Positions 27,028 through 35,668 of a stretch of 64,000 nt of DNA are shown here, in pieces. This stretch comes from Aureispira sp. CCB-QB1 (GTDB taxonomy: Bacteria; Bacteroidota; Bacteroidia; Chitinophagales; Saprospiraceae), in the NCBI RefSeq assembly GCF_000724545.1, contig NZ_JHBV01000049.1, positions 62,001-126,000 of the forward strand, in the 5' to 3' direction. The position numbers and the translations under genes are program-made. Below the pieces are notes generated by a model. It saw only the letters and a program-made list of their open reading frames with translations, did no database searches and was not told the origin of the DNA. How positions within the stretch are numbered: position 1 is the first letter of the stretch; each line of letters opens with the position of its first letter.

Positions 27028-28491
27028 ATGAAGACAGATTTATTGCAAGAATTGATACAGAGTTTGTCTAGTGCCGAGAAGCGGTATTTCACCCTGTATG
27101 CTACTCGACATATTACAGAAGAACCGAATCCGTATGTTTTGCTATTTCGTTTATTGGACAAGCGGAAAGCGATTAATCAAGCAGACTTTGAGAAAGAATA
27201 TCAAGCAAAGGTTGGACTAAAAAAGTTCAAGAACATAAAAAGCTATTTGGGGAAATTGGTATTAGAGAGCTTAGAGGGGTTTTACAAAGAAAACGATATT
27301 GAGATCAAATTGGGTTCTTATTATAACCAAGCTAAGATAATGATCAAAAAAGGCTTGTACAACCAGTCAAGTACGTTGATCCAAAAAGGGAGTACATTGG
27401 CACAAAAACATGGCTACAATAATTATGTTGCTATGTTCCAATTTTTGCAGCTGAAGTATTTTTCACTCATTAAAATCAATTTTAACAAAAACAAGTTAAT
27501 TGAAAATACAGAAAAATTATACGAAAGTATTCATCAATATTTAGACATTCAAAAAGAAGAGATAGATGTGTATGTTTGGTTGAACAAACTCTACCATTAT
27601 GCTAGAAGCAAACCAAAGATTAGGGCGCAACTAGACTTTCCAACATTGACAGAACTCCAAAATAAGTTTGACCGTTTTGAATGTTATACAGTTGCAGGAC
27701 AGATTGTTCACAGTGAGCTATTGGCTATTAGAAATAATCAAGAGGGGCGTATTGAAGATGGTTATAAGATTCGAGAACAAATGCATCAAAAATTAAAGCC
27801 ATTAAAAATAAAAGGAGATGATAAAAATACATACTGTAATTTCTTACTCAATTTCGCTGCTGCTGCATTAATGTTGCAGCAATATCAACGATTTAATGAG
27901 TTATTGGATGAACTCTATGTTTTTTTTCAAGCAAATTACACCTCTGATTTAAGTATTTCAAAAGATATATTACTAAGGTTTTTTATTCTAAAGCTAGAAC
28001 ATTTAATCGTTATAGAAAAATTGATAGAACTAGAAAAATTACTTCAAGAAGCGGTTGACTATACGAGTAAATATATTGCGGCATTAAACCCTGTACTCTT
28101 AAAGGTGGTTCAGCTCTCAATAATAGAATCCTATCTAAAACTCAAAGATTACAATGCTTGTTTGAATAGCATCAGTGCTTATTGGGATTGTTACAAAGAT
28201 GATGCTAATATAGCAAGTCGGATTAAAGTAGATTTTATGATGATTACTTGTCATTATGAACTAGAAAACTTTCAATTCTTAGAAAATTATATCAAGACAT
28301 TGAAACGAAAAAAATACAATGATGCTAATTTCTCAACCTTTTTAAATGCGATTCAGAAAGCATGCAAAAGTCCTAGTCGAACGGAGCGAAAACAGGTTTT
28401 TATCAATCTTAGAGCACATTTTATAGAGGCCTATAAGAATAGCCCATACGAACTCAACAAGCTTTTGGCTTGGGTGGATAAGTATACCTAA
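27028..28491 (+). CDS. Hypothetical helical-repeat (TPR-like) protein, paralogue 1
   Basis: 487 residues, no signal peptide and no membrane segments. The N-terminus (LLQELIQSLSSAEKRYFTLYA) and the domain at 50-110 (KFKNIKSYLGKLVLESLEGFY) are shared with the 505-residue protein at 60073, where they read DLIQSLSKSEKRYFTLMA and FGVAKSDLYKLILKSLRQY. The remainder is a chain of helical hairpins, including the shared KKGLYNQSSTLIQKG / QKGLYEQCQGVIQKG repeat at about 105-120. I take it for a Bacteroidota-specific alpha-solenoid family with an N-terminal helical domain of unknown function. Cytoplasmic scaffold or regulator is a guess. Confidence 0.8.
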   Translation: MKTDLLQELIQSLSSAEKRYFTLYATRHITEEPNPYVLLFRLLDKRKAINQADFEKEYQAKVGLKKFKNIKSYLGKLVLESLEGFYKENDIEIKLGSYYNQAKIMIKKGLYNQSSTLIQKGSTLAQKHGYNNYVAMFQFLQLKYFSLIKINFNKNKLIENTEKLYESIHQYLDIQKEEIDVYVWLNKLYHYARSKPKIRAQLDFPTLTELQNKFDRFECYTVAGQIVHSELLAIRNNQEGRIEDGYKIREQMHQKLKPLKIKGDDKNTYCNFLLNFAAAALMLQQYQRFNELLDELYVFFQANYTSDLSISKDILLRFFILKLEHLIVIEKLIELEKLLQEAVDYTSKYIAALNPVLLKVVQLSIIESYLKLKDYNACLNSISAYWDCYKDDANIASRIKVDFMMITCHYELENFQFLENYIKTLKRKKYNDANFSTFLNAIQKACKSPSRTERKQVFINLRAHFIEAYKNSPYELNKLLAWVDKYT

Positions 28492-28508
28492 AGTAGGGAT
28501 TATCACTT

Positions 28509-29144
28509 TTACCGAATTTCGATTTGTTTCCCTAGATATTTAGGTTGAACCCCAAACAAAACGTCAATCAAAACTTTGACTCGGGCTAGTTTTTCTCGAA
28601 TTTGAACTTTCAAACCTGCTCGAATGGAAACATCTTTGGCTTCGAAGCCAATCGCATTGATGTGTTTGTGGTTGGCAATGAAGACCGCACGCTCATTGTG
28701 AAATTTTTGGGAAATAATGGTAATGTTTTTTTGTCCAAATATAGCGTTGCTACGAACGACAGAATCTAAAGTTCTAAAACCTGCATAATCTAGAAAAATC
28801 TTGTGCTCAGGAATGCCTTTTTTTATTAAGTCTTCTTTCATGTCCGTAGGCTCATCATATCCTTTTCGGCTGTTGTCACCACTAACTAAAATAAAGTCAA
28901 TTTTCCCAGCTTTGAATAGTGCTGCCGCAGCTTCTATCCGATATTTGTAATAGCGATTCAAATTTCCATTTTGAAGCAACTTTACAGTGCCAAGGACTAG
29001 CCCTACTTTATTGTAAGGAATGGTCTCAATATTCTTGTATAATTTGTTTTGAACAGAGGATTGAACATAATAATCTGCTCCAAGAATAAGTACAACAAGG
29101 AAAAAGAATGAAGAAAGTAGAATGGACATTAATTTTTTTTTCAT
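28509..29144 (-). CDS. SanA/YdcF-like DUF218 protein
   Basis: 211 residues. An N-terminal membrane anchor (about 5-24) precedes a DUF218 domain with the SanA pattern: VGLVLGT (48-54), YKYRIEAAAALFKAGKIDFILVSGDN, EPTDMKEDLIKKGIP and the LDYAGFRTLDSVVR / SQKFHNERA block. E. coli SanA is an inner-membrane protein that supports the envelope permeability barrier to vancomycin at high temperature. The catalytic role of the domain is unsettled. Its stop is 17 bases from that of the convergent helical-repeat gene. Confidence 0.9.
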   Translation of the reverse strand: MKKKLMSILLSSFFFLVVLILGADYYVQSSVQNKLYKNIETIPYNKVGLVLGTVKLLQNGNLNRYYKYRIEAAAALFKAGKIDFILVSGDNSRKGYDEPTDMKEDLIKKGIPEHKIFLDYAGFRTLDSVVRSNAIFGQKNITIISQKFHNERAVFIANHKHINAIGFEAKDVSIRAGLKVQIREKLARVKVLIDVLFGVQPKYLGKQIEIR

Positions 29145-29253
29145 AAGGTTTTAGTGTTCTTTTAAAATCTGCCTTCATCTATAGTATTAATTTATTGAAA
29201 CGACACCGTAGCAGCGAACCTAGTTTGCTGGCTCATGACCACAAGGAATAATA

Positions 29254-29310
29254 AAATTAACTAAAAACAAAGCGCTCACGGAGTACGACACAGCGTAGTA
29301 AAACTAATCA
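29254..29310. repeat. Dispersed repeat phrase (AACTAAAAACAAAGCGCTCACGGAGTA)
   Basis: The phrase AACTAAAAACAAAGCGCTCACGGAGTA, followed by ACAGCGTAG, recurs with changes at 48962-49013 (inverted) and 52988-53020. The stretch just before it, 29205-29250, matches 21972-22026 in inverted orientation. The mixture looks like a decayed composite of two repeat phrases. Confidence 0.5.
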
Positions 29311-29397
29311 ATGAATTACTACTATAATAGACAATATATTACGAATACTTATATTCAGAGCGTAGTAGAAGAAAAGAGTTTTAGTGTTTGGTTGATT

Positions 29398-29934
29398 TTA
29401 TGATTGATTGGCTTTGTACAAAACATGTAGGGCTAATGGACTATCTTTTTCGAGAAGTGGATGGAGAAATGTATCGACTTTTTTGAGACCAATTTTCTGC
29501 ATAACTCGTTCTGACGGTTTGTTAATTTCGGCGGTAAACGAATAGATTTCTTGAAAGCCTAAGGTGCCAAAACCATACTCTAAACAAGCCAATGCGCCCT
29601 CTGTTGCCAAGCCTTGATTCCAAACACTAGGATCCAACCGCCAACCTATTTCAACACAAGGAGTAAAATAACTCTCAAAACTAGGGCGCATAAAACCAAT
29701 ATACCCAATGAATCGTTTGTCTTTTAATAAATCCACAGCATAAACCGAAAAACCGTAATCGGCATATTGTTGCTGAATACGAGCAAGCATTTTTTTGGTA
29801 GCAGCTTTATCTAATGTGTTTGGGTAGAATTGCATTGCTTGAGAATCAGCATTAATTTTTGCAAAAGGTTCTAAATCAATTTCCTGCCAAGTCCTTAAAC
29901 CAAGTCGAGGCGTTTCTAATAGGTATTTGCTCAT
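29398..29934 (-). CDS. GNAT-family N-acetyltransferase (RimJ/RimL-like)
   Basis: 178 residues from the ATG at 29934; an in-frame TTG at 29958 is rejected. The N-terminus LLETPRLGLRTW is the classic opening of the RimJ/RimL branch. FIGYIGF and CVEIGWRLDPSVWNQGLATEGALACLEYGF carry the acetyl-CoA loop (Q/R-x-x-G-x-A pattern, here NQGLAT), and the conserved NKPSERVMQKIGL helix follows. It transfers acetyl from acetyl-CoA to an amino group; the substrate is unknown. It stands alone between gene-free stretches. Confidence 0.92.
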   Translation of the reverse strand: MSKYLLETPRLGLRTWQEIDLEPFAKINADSQAMQFYPNTLDKAATKKMLARIQQQYADYGFSVYAVDLLKDKRFIGYIGFMRPSFESYFTPCVEIGWRLDPSVWNQGLATEGALACLEYGFGTLGFQEIYSFTAEINKPSERVMQKIGLKKVDTFLHPLLEKDSPLALHVLYKANQS

Positions 29935-30339
29935 AATTGAATGTTTTGATATAGCCAAACAACCAAAATAAAGAAAGGAGTGCTAAACAAAAATCTTTTT
30001 ATTGTAATTTTTTAAGAATTTTTATTGTAGAGCAAATCAAAGCACAAAACCTTTTGAACAAATCGTTGTTTTATAGCTTTATTAATATTAAATTTGGTTA
30101 AATTGTATCAAATAGGCACGTATCTTAAACGTAGTTCATGTAACAAGGAATTGGTATAGCTATAGTTTCTTGTCAAGAGGCAACCTTATAGTATAGATGA
30201 TGGACACCATCTAATACGCTGATTGAGTAGATGAATAACATGAATTACAAATAACGTATTGAGGCAAACATTGAAACTGACAAAATAAAATCAATGCCCT
30301 TGTTTTTTTATCAAAAATTTTGTCAAATAACAAGCATAC
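29935..30339. other. Divergent gap between the GNAT and ArsS-like genes
   Basis: This 405-base AT-rich gap contains GATGGTGTCCATCATC-like dyad symmetry (GATGGACACCATC at about 30197-30209) and the leader of the radical SAM gene. No TAnnTTTG box, terminator or family repeat was recognised. Confidence 0.35.
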
Positions 30340-31392
30340 ATGAAATTACAAACGCTAAAAAAACGTGGTAGTAAATTAGCTACTCCAAATGTTCAAATTG
30401 CTATCTTGGAAGAAACAACTCCTAAAATAACAAAGTTTGAACAAAAATTACAAGATATTAACTTGATGCCTTTCAAGCCTACTCAATTAGAAATCTTTCA
30501 GGTGAATATCGGCTATATGTGCAATATGACTTGTGAGCATTGTCATGTCGATGCGGGACCAACTCGTACCGAAATTATGACAAAGGAAACAATGCAATAC
30601 TGCCTAAATGCCATCAAAGCAGCTAATACGACAACAATTGATATAACAGGAGGAGCTCCAGAAATGAATCCTAATTTTAAGTGGTTCATTGAAGAAATTC
30701 GTGCTATTAGTAAAGATATTGAGATTATTGTTCGAAGCAATTTGACCATTTTGGTTTCTAATAAGGAGTACAGAACTTATCCAGAGTTTTTCAAAAAACA
30801 CAAGTTAACAGTTATTGCTTCTTTGCCTTGTTATACAGCAGAAAATACAGACAAACAAAGAGGAGATAAGACTTTTGTGCGCTCTATTGAAGCCTTACGT
30901 GTATTGAATGATTTGGGATATGGAAAAGAAGGAACTGACTTAAAATTGCATTTGGTATTTAATCCTGGAGGCGCTAGTTTGCCAGGCAACCAAATGAGCT
31001 TGGAAGCAGATTATAAGCGTGTTTTAAAAACAGAGTACGATATCGAATTTAATAATTTGTATACCATTACGAATCTACCTATTAGTCGTTTCTTGGACTT
31101 TTTGTTGAAGGAAGATAAATTTGACGACTATATGCAGTTGTTGCTAGAATCGTTTAATCCAGCAGCAGCAGAAGGTGTGATGTGCCGCAATACATTGTCT
31201 GTTTCATGGGATGGATATTTGTATGATTGTGACTTCAACCAAATGTTGCAACTACAGGTAGAAAAATCAGTTCCTCAACACATCGAAGATTTTGATTTGT
31301 CGGCAATGGAACAGCGCAACATTATGCTGGGACAGCATTGTTATGGCTGTACCGCAGGAGCAGGGTCTAGCTGCCAAGGAATTGTAAGCTAA
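30340..31392 (+). CDS. arsS: Radical SAM protein of the ArsS (arsenosugar biosynthesis) type, cysteine form
   Basis: 350 residues. The 4Fe-4S SAM motif is CNMTCEHC (Cys61, Cys65, Cys68) in a context (HCHVDAGPTRTE) typical of the radical SAM/Cys-rich family that includes ArsS. DITGGAPEMNP supplies the SAM-binding GG patch. The C-terminal auxiliary cluster region reads VMCRNTLSVSWDGYLYDCDFNQ and HCYGCTAGAGSSCQG (Cys334, 337, 345). Some relatives carry selenocysteine near this end, but this protein has cysteine. ArsS makes the deoxyadenosyl-arsenic precursor of arsenosugars and usually sits near the methyltransferase arsM. None is near here, so the assignment is by family only. Confidence 0.85.
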   Translation: MKLQTLKKRGSKLATPNVQIAILEETTPKITKFEQKLQDINLMPFKPTQLEIFQVNIGYMCNMTCEHCHVDAGPTRTEIMTKETMQYCLNAIKAANTTTIDITGGAPEMNPNFKWFIEEIRAISKDIEIIVRSNLTILVSNKEYRTYPEFFKKHKLTVIASLPCYTAENTDKQRGDKTFVRSIEALRVLNDLGYGKEGTDLKLHLVFNPGGASLPGNQMSLEADYKRVLKTEYDIEFNNLYTITNLPISRFLDFLLKEDKFDDYMQLLLESFNPAAAEGVMCRNTLSVSWDGYLYDCDFNQMLQLQVEKSVPQHIEDFDLSAMEQRNIMLGQHCYGCTAGAGSSCQGIVS

Positions 31393-31775
31393 ACGATGAA
31401 TGATGGTCACAAAATATAGTTCCTATAATAGTAAAGTTGCATAGCTTGCTGTGTGACTTTTTCTTTATTTGTTTGTTAACAGTAGTACTTCGTGGATTTT
31501 TTAGCTTTTTTGTGAAAAACTAAAAAAGCATCTTTGCATCAATTTACCGTGTGAGGGCTTCGCCGTTGATTATCAACCCTTTAAGGAATCAAGCAGCAAA
31601 AGTATACTCTATTGATAATCAAACTGATGCGATTTTCCCACGAAGTAATGTAACAGGCAAGTCGTATGTTGTTGAGTGATCGGTTAAGACGAATCACTTC
31701 ATCTTATAGTCAATACAAGTGTAAGCAATGTTATCGTTGAAAATGCTGAGCGATTACTTAGATTCAATTAAAATT
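31393..31775. other. Gap between arsS and a membrane protein gene
   Basis: Most of this gap is the 162-bp palindromic element at 31486-31647. The rest shows no promoter or terminator that I can identify. Confidence 0.4.
31486..31647. repeat. 162-bp palindromic element, copy C (CTTCGTGG-arm class)
   Basis: The outer arms TACTTCGTGG and CCACGAAGTA are perfect. The internal order follows copy A: GATTTTTTAGCTTTTT, AAAAAAGCATCTT, then TTGATTATCA and TTGATAATCAA arms. There is an insert of about 24 bases in the left half (TACCGTGTGAGGGCTTCG). The arms differ from those of copies A and B at several positions, but both ends changed together so that pairing is kept. Confidence 0.85.
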
Positions 31776-32186
31776 ATGGAAAATATAAAGAAGAAAAATA
31801 TCATGCCTCCAATGGTTCAAGCAGCAATATTTGGAGGAAGTGCCCTTGTAGGAATGTTAGGAGCAGCTATTGTAGCTCAAGAATCGTTGACTGTATGGAT
31901 GATTGGTACTTCTTGTTTGTTGTTGTATTCTATTATGAATAATGGGATGAGTATGTTTGCTGAAGATTATAAGAAATATTTGGTCCATTCTATTTATGGA
32001 TTTATGTTTATTATGATAGGGGTGATTGCATTGGCAACTCTTTTTTCGAAACTTAGTGTTTTTGAGGCAGGAGGGTACCGAATGATTTTGACAATTATTT
32101 TGATTGCGAACTTTATTTTTATAGCCATGATTATTACGGTTAAAGGCTTACTAAGCTTGATAGCAGAAAAAGATAAAAAACTATAA
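31776..32186 (+). CDS. Hypothetical four-helix membrane protein
   Basis: 136 residues from the ATG at 31776 (MENIKKKN); an in-frame ATG at 31728 would add 16 residues of non-hydrophobic sequence and cannot be excluded. Four membrane segments, at about 13-33, 38-55, 70-90 and 99-122, are followed by a lysine-rich tail (AEKDKKL). I recognise no family. It is followed by the TlpA-like gene, which has its own promoter, so the two are separate units. Confidence 0.7.
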   Translation: MENIKKKNIMPPMVQAAIFGGSALVGMLGAAIVAQESLTVWMIGTSCLLLYSIMNNGMSMFAEDYKKYLVHSIYGFMFIMIGVIALATLFSKLSVFEAGGYRMILTIILIANFIFIAMIITVKGLLSLIAEKDKKL

Positions 32187-32305
32187 AAAAAAGATTGTAG
32201 TAATATTTTACGTTCTCTAAATGTCAAAGAAGAAACAGATATTTTTAATAGTTTTAACAACTTCATAAAGTTTTGTTTTCATCCAAGACTTTACCGCAAA
32301 AAATG

Positions 32306-32313
32306 TATCTTTG
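32306..32313 (+). promoter_or_regulatory. -7 promoter box TATCTTTG for the TlpA-like lipoprotein gene
   Basis: TATCTTTG is a full match to TAnnTTTG and lies about 120 bases before the ATG. The nearest TTG-type -33 element (32273-32275) is 30 bases upstream, longer than usual. Confidence 0.5.
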
Positions 32314-32431
32314 AACTCTCAAAGAACCTTATTAAAAAGACTTTAAAAGAGCGCAATAATTGGGGAAAAGTTCCTTTTTATTGACTGGTTCACCAACTCT
32401 ACTAAAAGTATATTTATAATTCCAAAAAGAA

Positions 32432-33832
32432 ATGATGCGTACTTGGACAATTTTAACCTTGGGGTGTATACTAGCTTGGGCTTGTAACGATTCCAAAAAA
32501 ACAACAACAAAATTACCTAAATCAATTACCTTAGAAGTAAAGGTTTCGGATACGACCAATGTAGTAGATAGCCTTCGTGTTTATGCATGGAAAGGCATTC
32601 AAGCAGAAGAAGTAGTCACCAAAGCCGTAACAAAAACAGATGCAGGATTTGGCTGTACTTTCGACTTAGGGCAAGTACCTAGAGGAATGTATTATGTTGG
32701 CGCTAGTTTAAGAGATTTGAAACCTGTTTTGTTGGGAACAGAAAAAGCAGTGATTCTGGAAGGTGTAACACCAAAATTAGCTGACTTGAAGGTTATCAAT
32801 AGTCCCTTGAACAAAGAGTATGATCAACTAATGAAGCGAATTCAAGGTTATAACCAAACTTTTATGACTTTGATGACCGATTATAAAAATGGACAGGGAG
32901 ATAATGCCACCTTGGAAAAGGTTAAGAAAAAAATGGCTAAAGAAGACAAAGAAAAAATGATGTTGCTGGATTCTTTGCGCCAAAAAAACTCTGAATTAGC
33001 TCGTATTATGGCTTTTAATACCTTTCAGAGTTATCAAAATAATGGAAAATCTGGACAAGTAGAAGGAGCTTACTTTGCGGAGTCATTTTTTGATTATGTA
33101 GATTTTGAAGACTCTGTATATGCTAGATTGCCATTTTACTATGAGAATGTAAAAAATTATGCGACAGCACTTTCAACGGTAGGGTTAAAGAGTCCCGAAC
33201 AAAAAGCAGTACTTGATAGTTTATTTGCAAAAGTTCCAGAAACGAGCCAACTACACCAACCTACTTTGGTAGCAGTTACTTTTGGAATGATGGGAAGAAA
33301 CAATGAGGTATTTATGAAGTACAGCAAAGCTTATATGGATAAGTATACTGGAGATTACCCTATGTTAGATAAGTTTATGAAAGAACAATACGCCAAGCTG
33401 AAAGGTGCTGCTGGTGTAGGAGAAGCAGCTGCTAATATTACAGGGGCAACACCTGAAGGTAAAACGCTATCATTGACGGATTTGAGAGGTAAATACGTGT
33501 TGATTGATTTCTGGGCAAGTTGGTGTGGTCCTTGTCGTCGTGAAAATCCGAATGTAGTTCGTTTGTACAATAAATATAAGGACAAAGGTTTTGATATTTT
33601 AGGAGTTTCTTTGGATACTAATAAAGATAAATGGGTCGATGCAATCAAAAAAGATAAATTAACTTGGCATCATGTCAGTGATTTAAAAGGTTGGAGTTCT
33701 CAATTGTCGAAACCTTATGGCGTGCGTGGTATTCCGTATACTGTCTTGGTTGATAAAGAAGGGAATATTGTTGCCAAACGCCTTAGAGGAGCTACGTTGG
33801 AGGCAAAACTAAGAGAGATATTTGGCTCTTAA
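32432..33832 (+). CDS. TlpA-like thioredoxin-fold lipoprotein with DUF4369-type N-terminus
   Basis: 466 residues. The signal peptide with lipobox (LAWAC, Cys18) anchors it to a membrane. Residues 30-120 form a DUF4369-like beta domain. A helical linker rich in Lys and Glu follows (130-330). The thioredoxin domain (about 335-466) has the redox pair Cys365-Gly-Pro-Cys368 in FWASWCGPCRREN and the cis-Pro segment VRGIPYTVLVD. It is expected to reduce disulphides of envelope proteins. This layout is common in Bacteroidota. An internal M-M start leaves a one-residue ambiguity. Confidence 0.92.
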   Translation: MMRTWTILTLGCILAWACNDSKKTTTKLPKSITLEVKVSDTTNVVDSLRVYAWKGIQAEEVVTKAVTKTDAGFGCTFDLGQVPRGMYYVGASLRDLKPVLLGTEKAVILEGVTPKLADLKVINSPLNKEYDQLMKRIQGYNQTFMTLMTDYKNGQGDNATLEKVKKKMAKEDKEKMMLLDSLRQKNSELARIMAFNTFQSYQNNGKSGQVEGAYFAESFFDYVDFEDSVYARLPFYYENVKNYATALSTVGLKSPEQKAVLDSLFAKVPETSQLHQPTLVAVTFGMMGRNNEVFMKYSKAYMDKYTGDYPMLDKFMKEQYAKLKGAAGVGEAAANITGATPEGKTLSLTDLRGKYVLIDFWASWCGPCRRENPNVVRLYNKYKDKGFDILGVSLDTNKDKWVDAIKKDKLTWHHVSDLKGWSSQLSKPYGVRGIPYTVLVDKEGNIVAKRLRGATLEAKLREIFGS

Positions 33833-33861
33833 ATATTAATTGAAGTATAAAATGTTGTAAT

Positions 33862-33899
33862 ACAAGTCATTCAGTTTATGGATGACTTGTGTTTTTTTT
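33862..33899 (+). terminator. Intrinsic terminator after the TlpA-like gene
   Basis: ACAAGTCAT (33862-33870) pairs with ATGACTTGT (33882-33890), then G and eight T. Confidence 0.8.
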
Positions 33900-33940
33900 G
33901 ATCTATGAGTTGTATTGGCAACAACTAACTACAAAATAAA

Positions 33941-34858
33941 ATGAGATACGCAATATTAACACTATTACTTGGGCTATTATGGGGAGATAGTTATGCTGGT
34001 GGACCTTGGGCAAAAAAAAAGGGAGAAGGCTATGTACAATTTGCAGCGTATGCCATTCCACCTATTAATAGACTTTCGATCAATGCGTATAGAACCAAGT
34101 TTTTAAATCGGTCTATTTTTGACGCTACAGCAGAGTTGTATGCAGAATATGGTTTGACAAAACGCTTCACCCTTTCTGCTTCATTACCTCTAAAAATTGT
34201 TTCATCTGGGCAAGAGGTGCAAACTGTTGACCCGAATCAATTGGGAACTAATGCTTTTGGTCCTCCAAGCATGGTATTGGATGCAGGAACTCTAGTCGAC
34301 TTAGGAAATGCTCGATTAGGAGGAAAGTATAATTTTTTTAGTAAAACCATCCATTTAGCAGCTCATGCTTTGATTTCGGCACCAACTGCTATACAAGCTT
34401 ATAATCCTAATACAGGGTTGAGAACAGCTTATCCTTGTTGGGGATTTCAACCTTCTTTATCTATAGGATATGGCAAAGAGAAAATGTATACGTATTTGGA
34501 AAGTGGTATGAATTTTAGAACCCACGACTACAGTCACCAGTGGGTTGCGAATTTTGAAATAGGATGGCGAGTAGGGAAGCGTACCTATTTAGCAGTAGCT
34601 TTGGATGCGATTGTTTGTTTGCCAGGGCAGTCGGATATTCCAAACTCAACCCAAGAAGTACAAACAGGTTTGTATGTTAACAATCAAAATTTTGTAGCAT
34701 TCACTTTGAAGGCGATTGTACCTGTTTCGGATTACGTTGGTATGAATTTTTCTTTGTCAGGTGGTTTATGGGCAAATAATGTACAACAGGGACCCAATAT
34801 TGGTGTTGGGGTTTATTACAAATGGAAGAAAAAGAAAAAGTCAAGCGCTGTTGAGTAG
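33941..34858 (+). CDS. Predicted outer-membrane beta-barrel protein
   Basis: 305 residues. The signal peptide ends DSYA. The mature part alternates hydrophobic and polar residues with many aromatic girdle positions (GEGYVQFAAYAI, LYAEYGLTKRFTLSASLPL, FEIGWRVGKRTYLAVALDA, FVAFTLKAIVPVSDYVGMNFSLSGG). It ends in IGVGVYYKWKKKKKSSAVE. This is the pattern of porin-like or transporter-like barrels with about 10-14 strands. The basic tail after the last strand is unusual, since barrels normally end at an aromatic residue. The cargo is unknown. Confidence 0.78.
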   Translation: MRYAILTLLLGLLWGDSYAGGPWAKKKGEGYVQFAAYAIPPINRLSINAYRTKFLNRSIFDATAELYAEYGLTKRFTLSASLPLKIVSSGQEVQTVDPNQLGTNAFGPPSMVLDAGTLVDLGNARLGGKYNFFSKTIHLAAHALISAPTAIQAYNPNTGLRTAYPCWGFQPSLSIGYGKEKMYTYLESGMNFRTHDYSHQWVANFEIGWRVGKRTYLAVALDAIVCLPGQSDIPNSTQEVQTGLYVNNQNFVAFTLKAIVPVSDYVGMNFSLSGGLWANNVQQGPNIGVGVYYKWKKKKKSSAVE

Positions 34859-35006
34859 TTCTTGGCTCTAACTTTGGCTGAAAATCAGCTTATAAAACTA
34901 AGTGAATCTACGGACTTAATTGTATATTGATGACAGTTGTTTGTTCAATAAGCTAGTTATTGGTGAACACGGCACTACATTTTAATTCTTAAATTATTTT
35001 CTATTC

Positions 35007-35654
35007 ATGTTTTCTTTTAACAACCTAGTTCCTATTCCTTTGAGCGATCAATTAGAAACCTCTGATATTTGGGGGACTACATTTGCTTTTGATGCCGCTA
35101 CTCGATATTTTGTAGAAGCGCCATCTGGTAAAGGAAAAACGACATTTCAACACATTTTGTATGGTTTGAGAAAAGACTATACTGGAGATGTCCGTATCAA
35201 TGCATTGGGAGGGGAGTATGCTTTGACAGAATTGAGTTTGGATCAGTGGGCAGACATTCGCCAACGAGAATTGTCGGTTGTCTTTCAAGATTTACGCTTG
35301 TTTTTGGAATTGACAGCTTTAGAAAATATACAATTGAAAAATAACCTAACCAATCATCAACCCGAGTCGGCTATTGTAGCGATGGCGACAGAGTTGGGAG
35401 TAGAGCATTTGTTGGAGAAAAAATGCGGTCAAATGTCTTATGGGCAACGTCAACGTATTGCTATTATTCGTGCGCTTTGCCAACCGTTTAGATTCTTAAT
35501 TATGGACGAACCTTTTTCGCATTTGGATAAAAATAATATTGAGAAATGTTGCCAATTAATTAGTCGAGAATGTCAAAAACAGGGCGCAGGTTTTGCGATT
35601 GCCTCTTTAGAAGAACGCTACTTTTTTGATTACGATCAAGAAGTTAAAATCTAG
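35007..35654 (+). CDS. ABC transporter ATP-binding protein, LolD-like
   Basis: 215 residues, one nucleotide-binding domain. The Walker A is PSGKGKTT (39-46), with Lys where most ABC proteins have Ser or Cys after the first Gly. Next come VVFQDLRLF (Q-loop), the signature MSYGQRQR (standard LSGGQ, here Ser-Tyr-Gly-Gln) and the Walker B FLIMDEPFSHLD. The D-loop is present, but the H-loop His is hard to place (ASLEERYF). It resembles LolD/MacB-class ATPases. No permease adjoins it. The FtsX-type permease at 4081 is a possible partner. The LRR gene starts 14 bases downstream, suggesting one operon. Confidence 0.88.
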   Translation: MFSFNNLVPIPLSDQLETSDIWGTTFAFDAATRYFVEAPSGKGKTTFQHILYGLRKDYTGDVRINALGGEYALTELSLDQWADIRQRELSVVFQDLRLFLELTALENIQLKNNLTNHQPESAIVAMATELGVEHLLEKKCGQMSYGQRQRIAIIRALCQPFRFLIMDEPFSHLDKNNIEKCCQLISRECQKQGAGFAIASLEERYFFDYDQEVKI

Positions 35655-35668
35655 ATAATGTATTTGAG

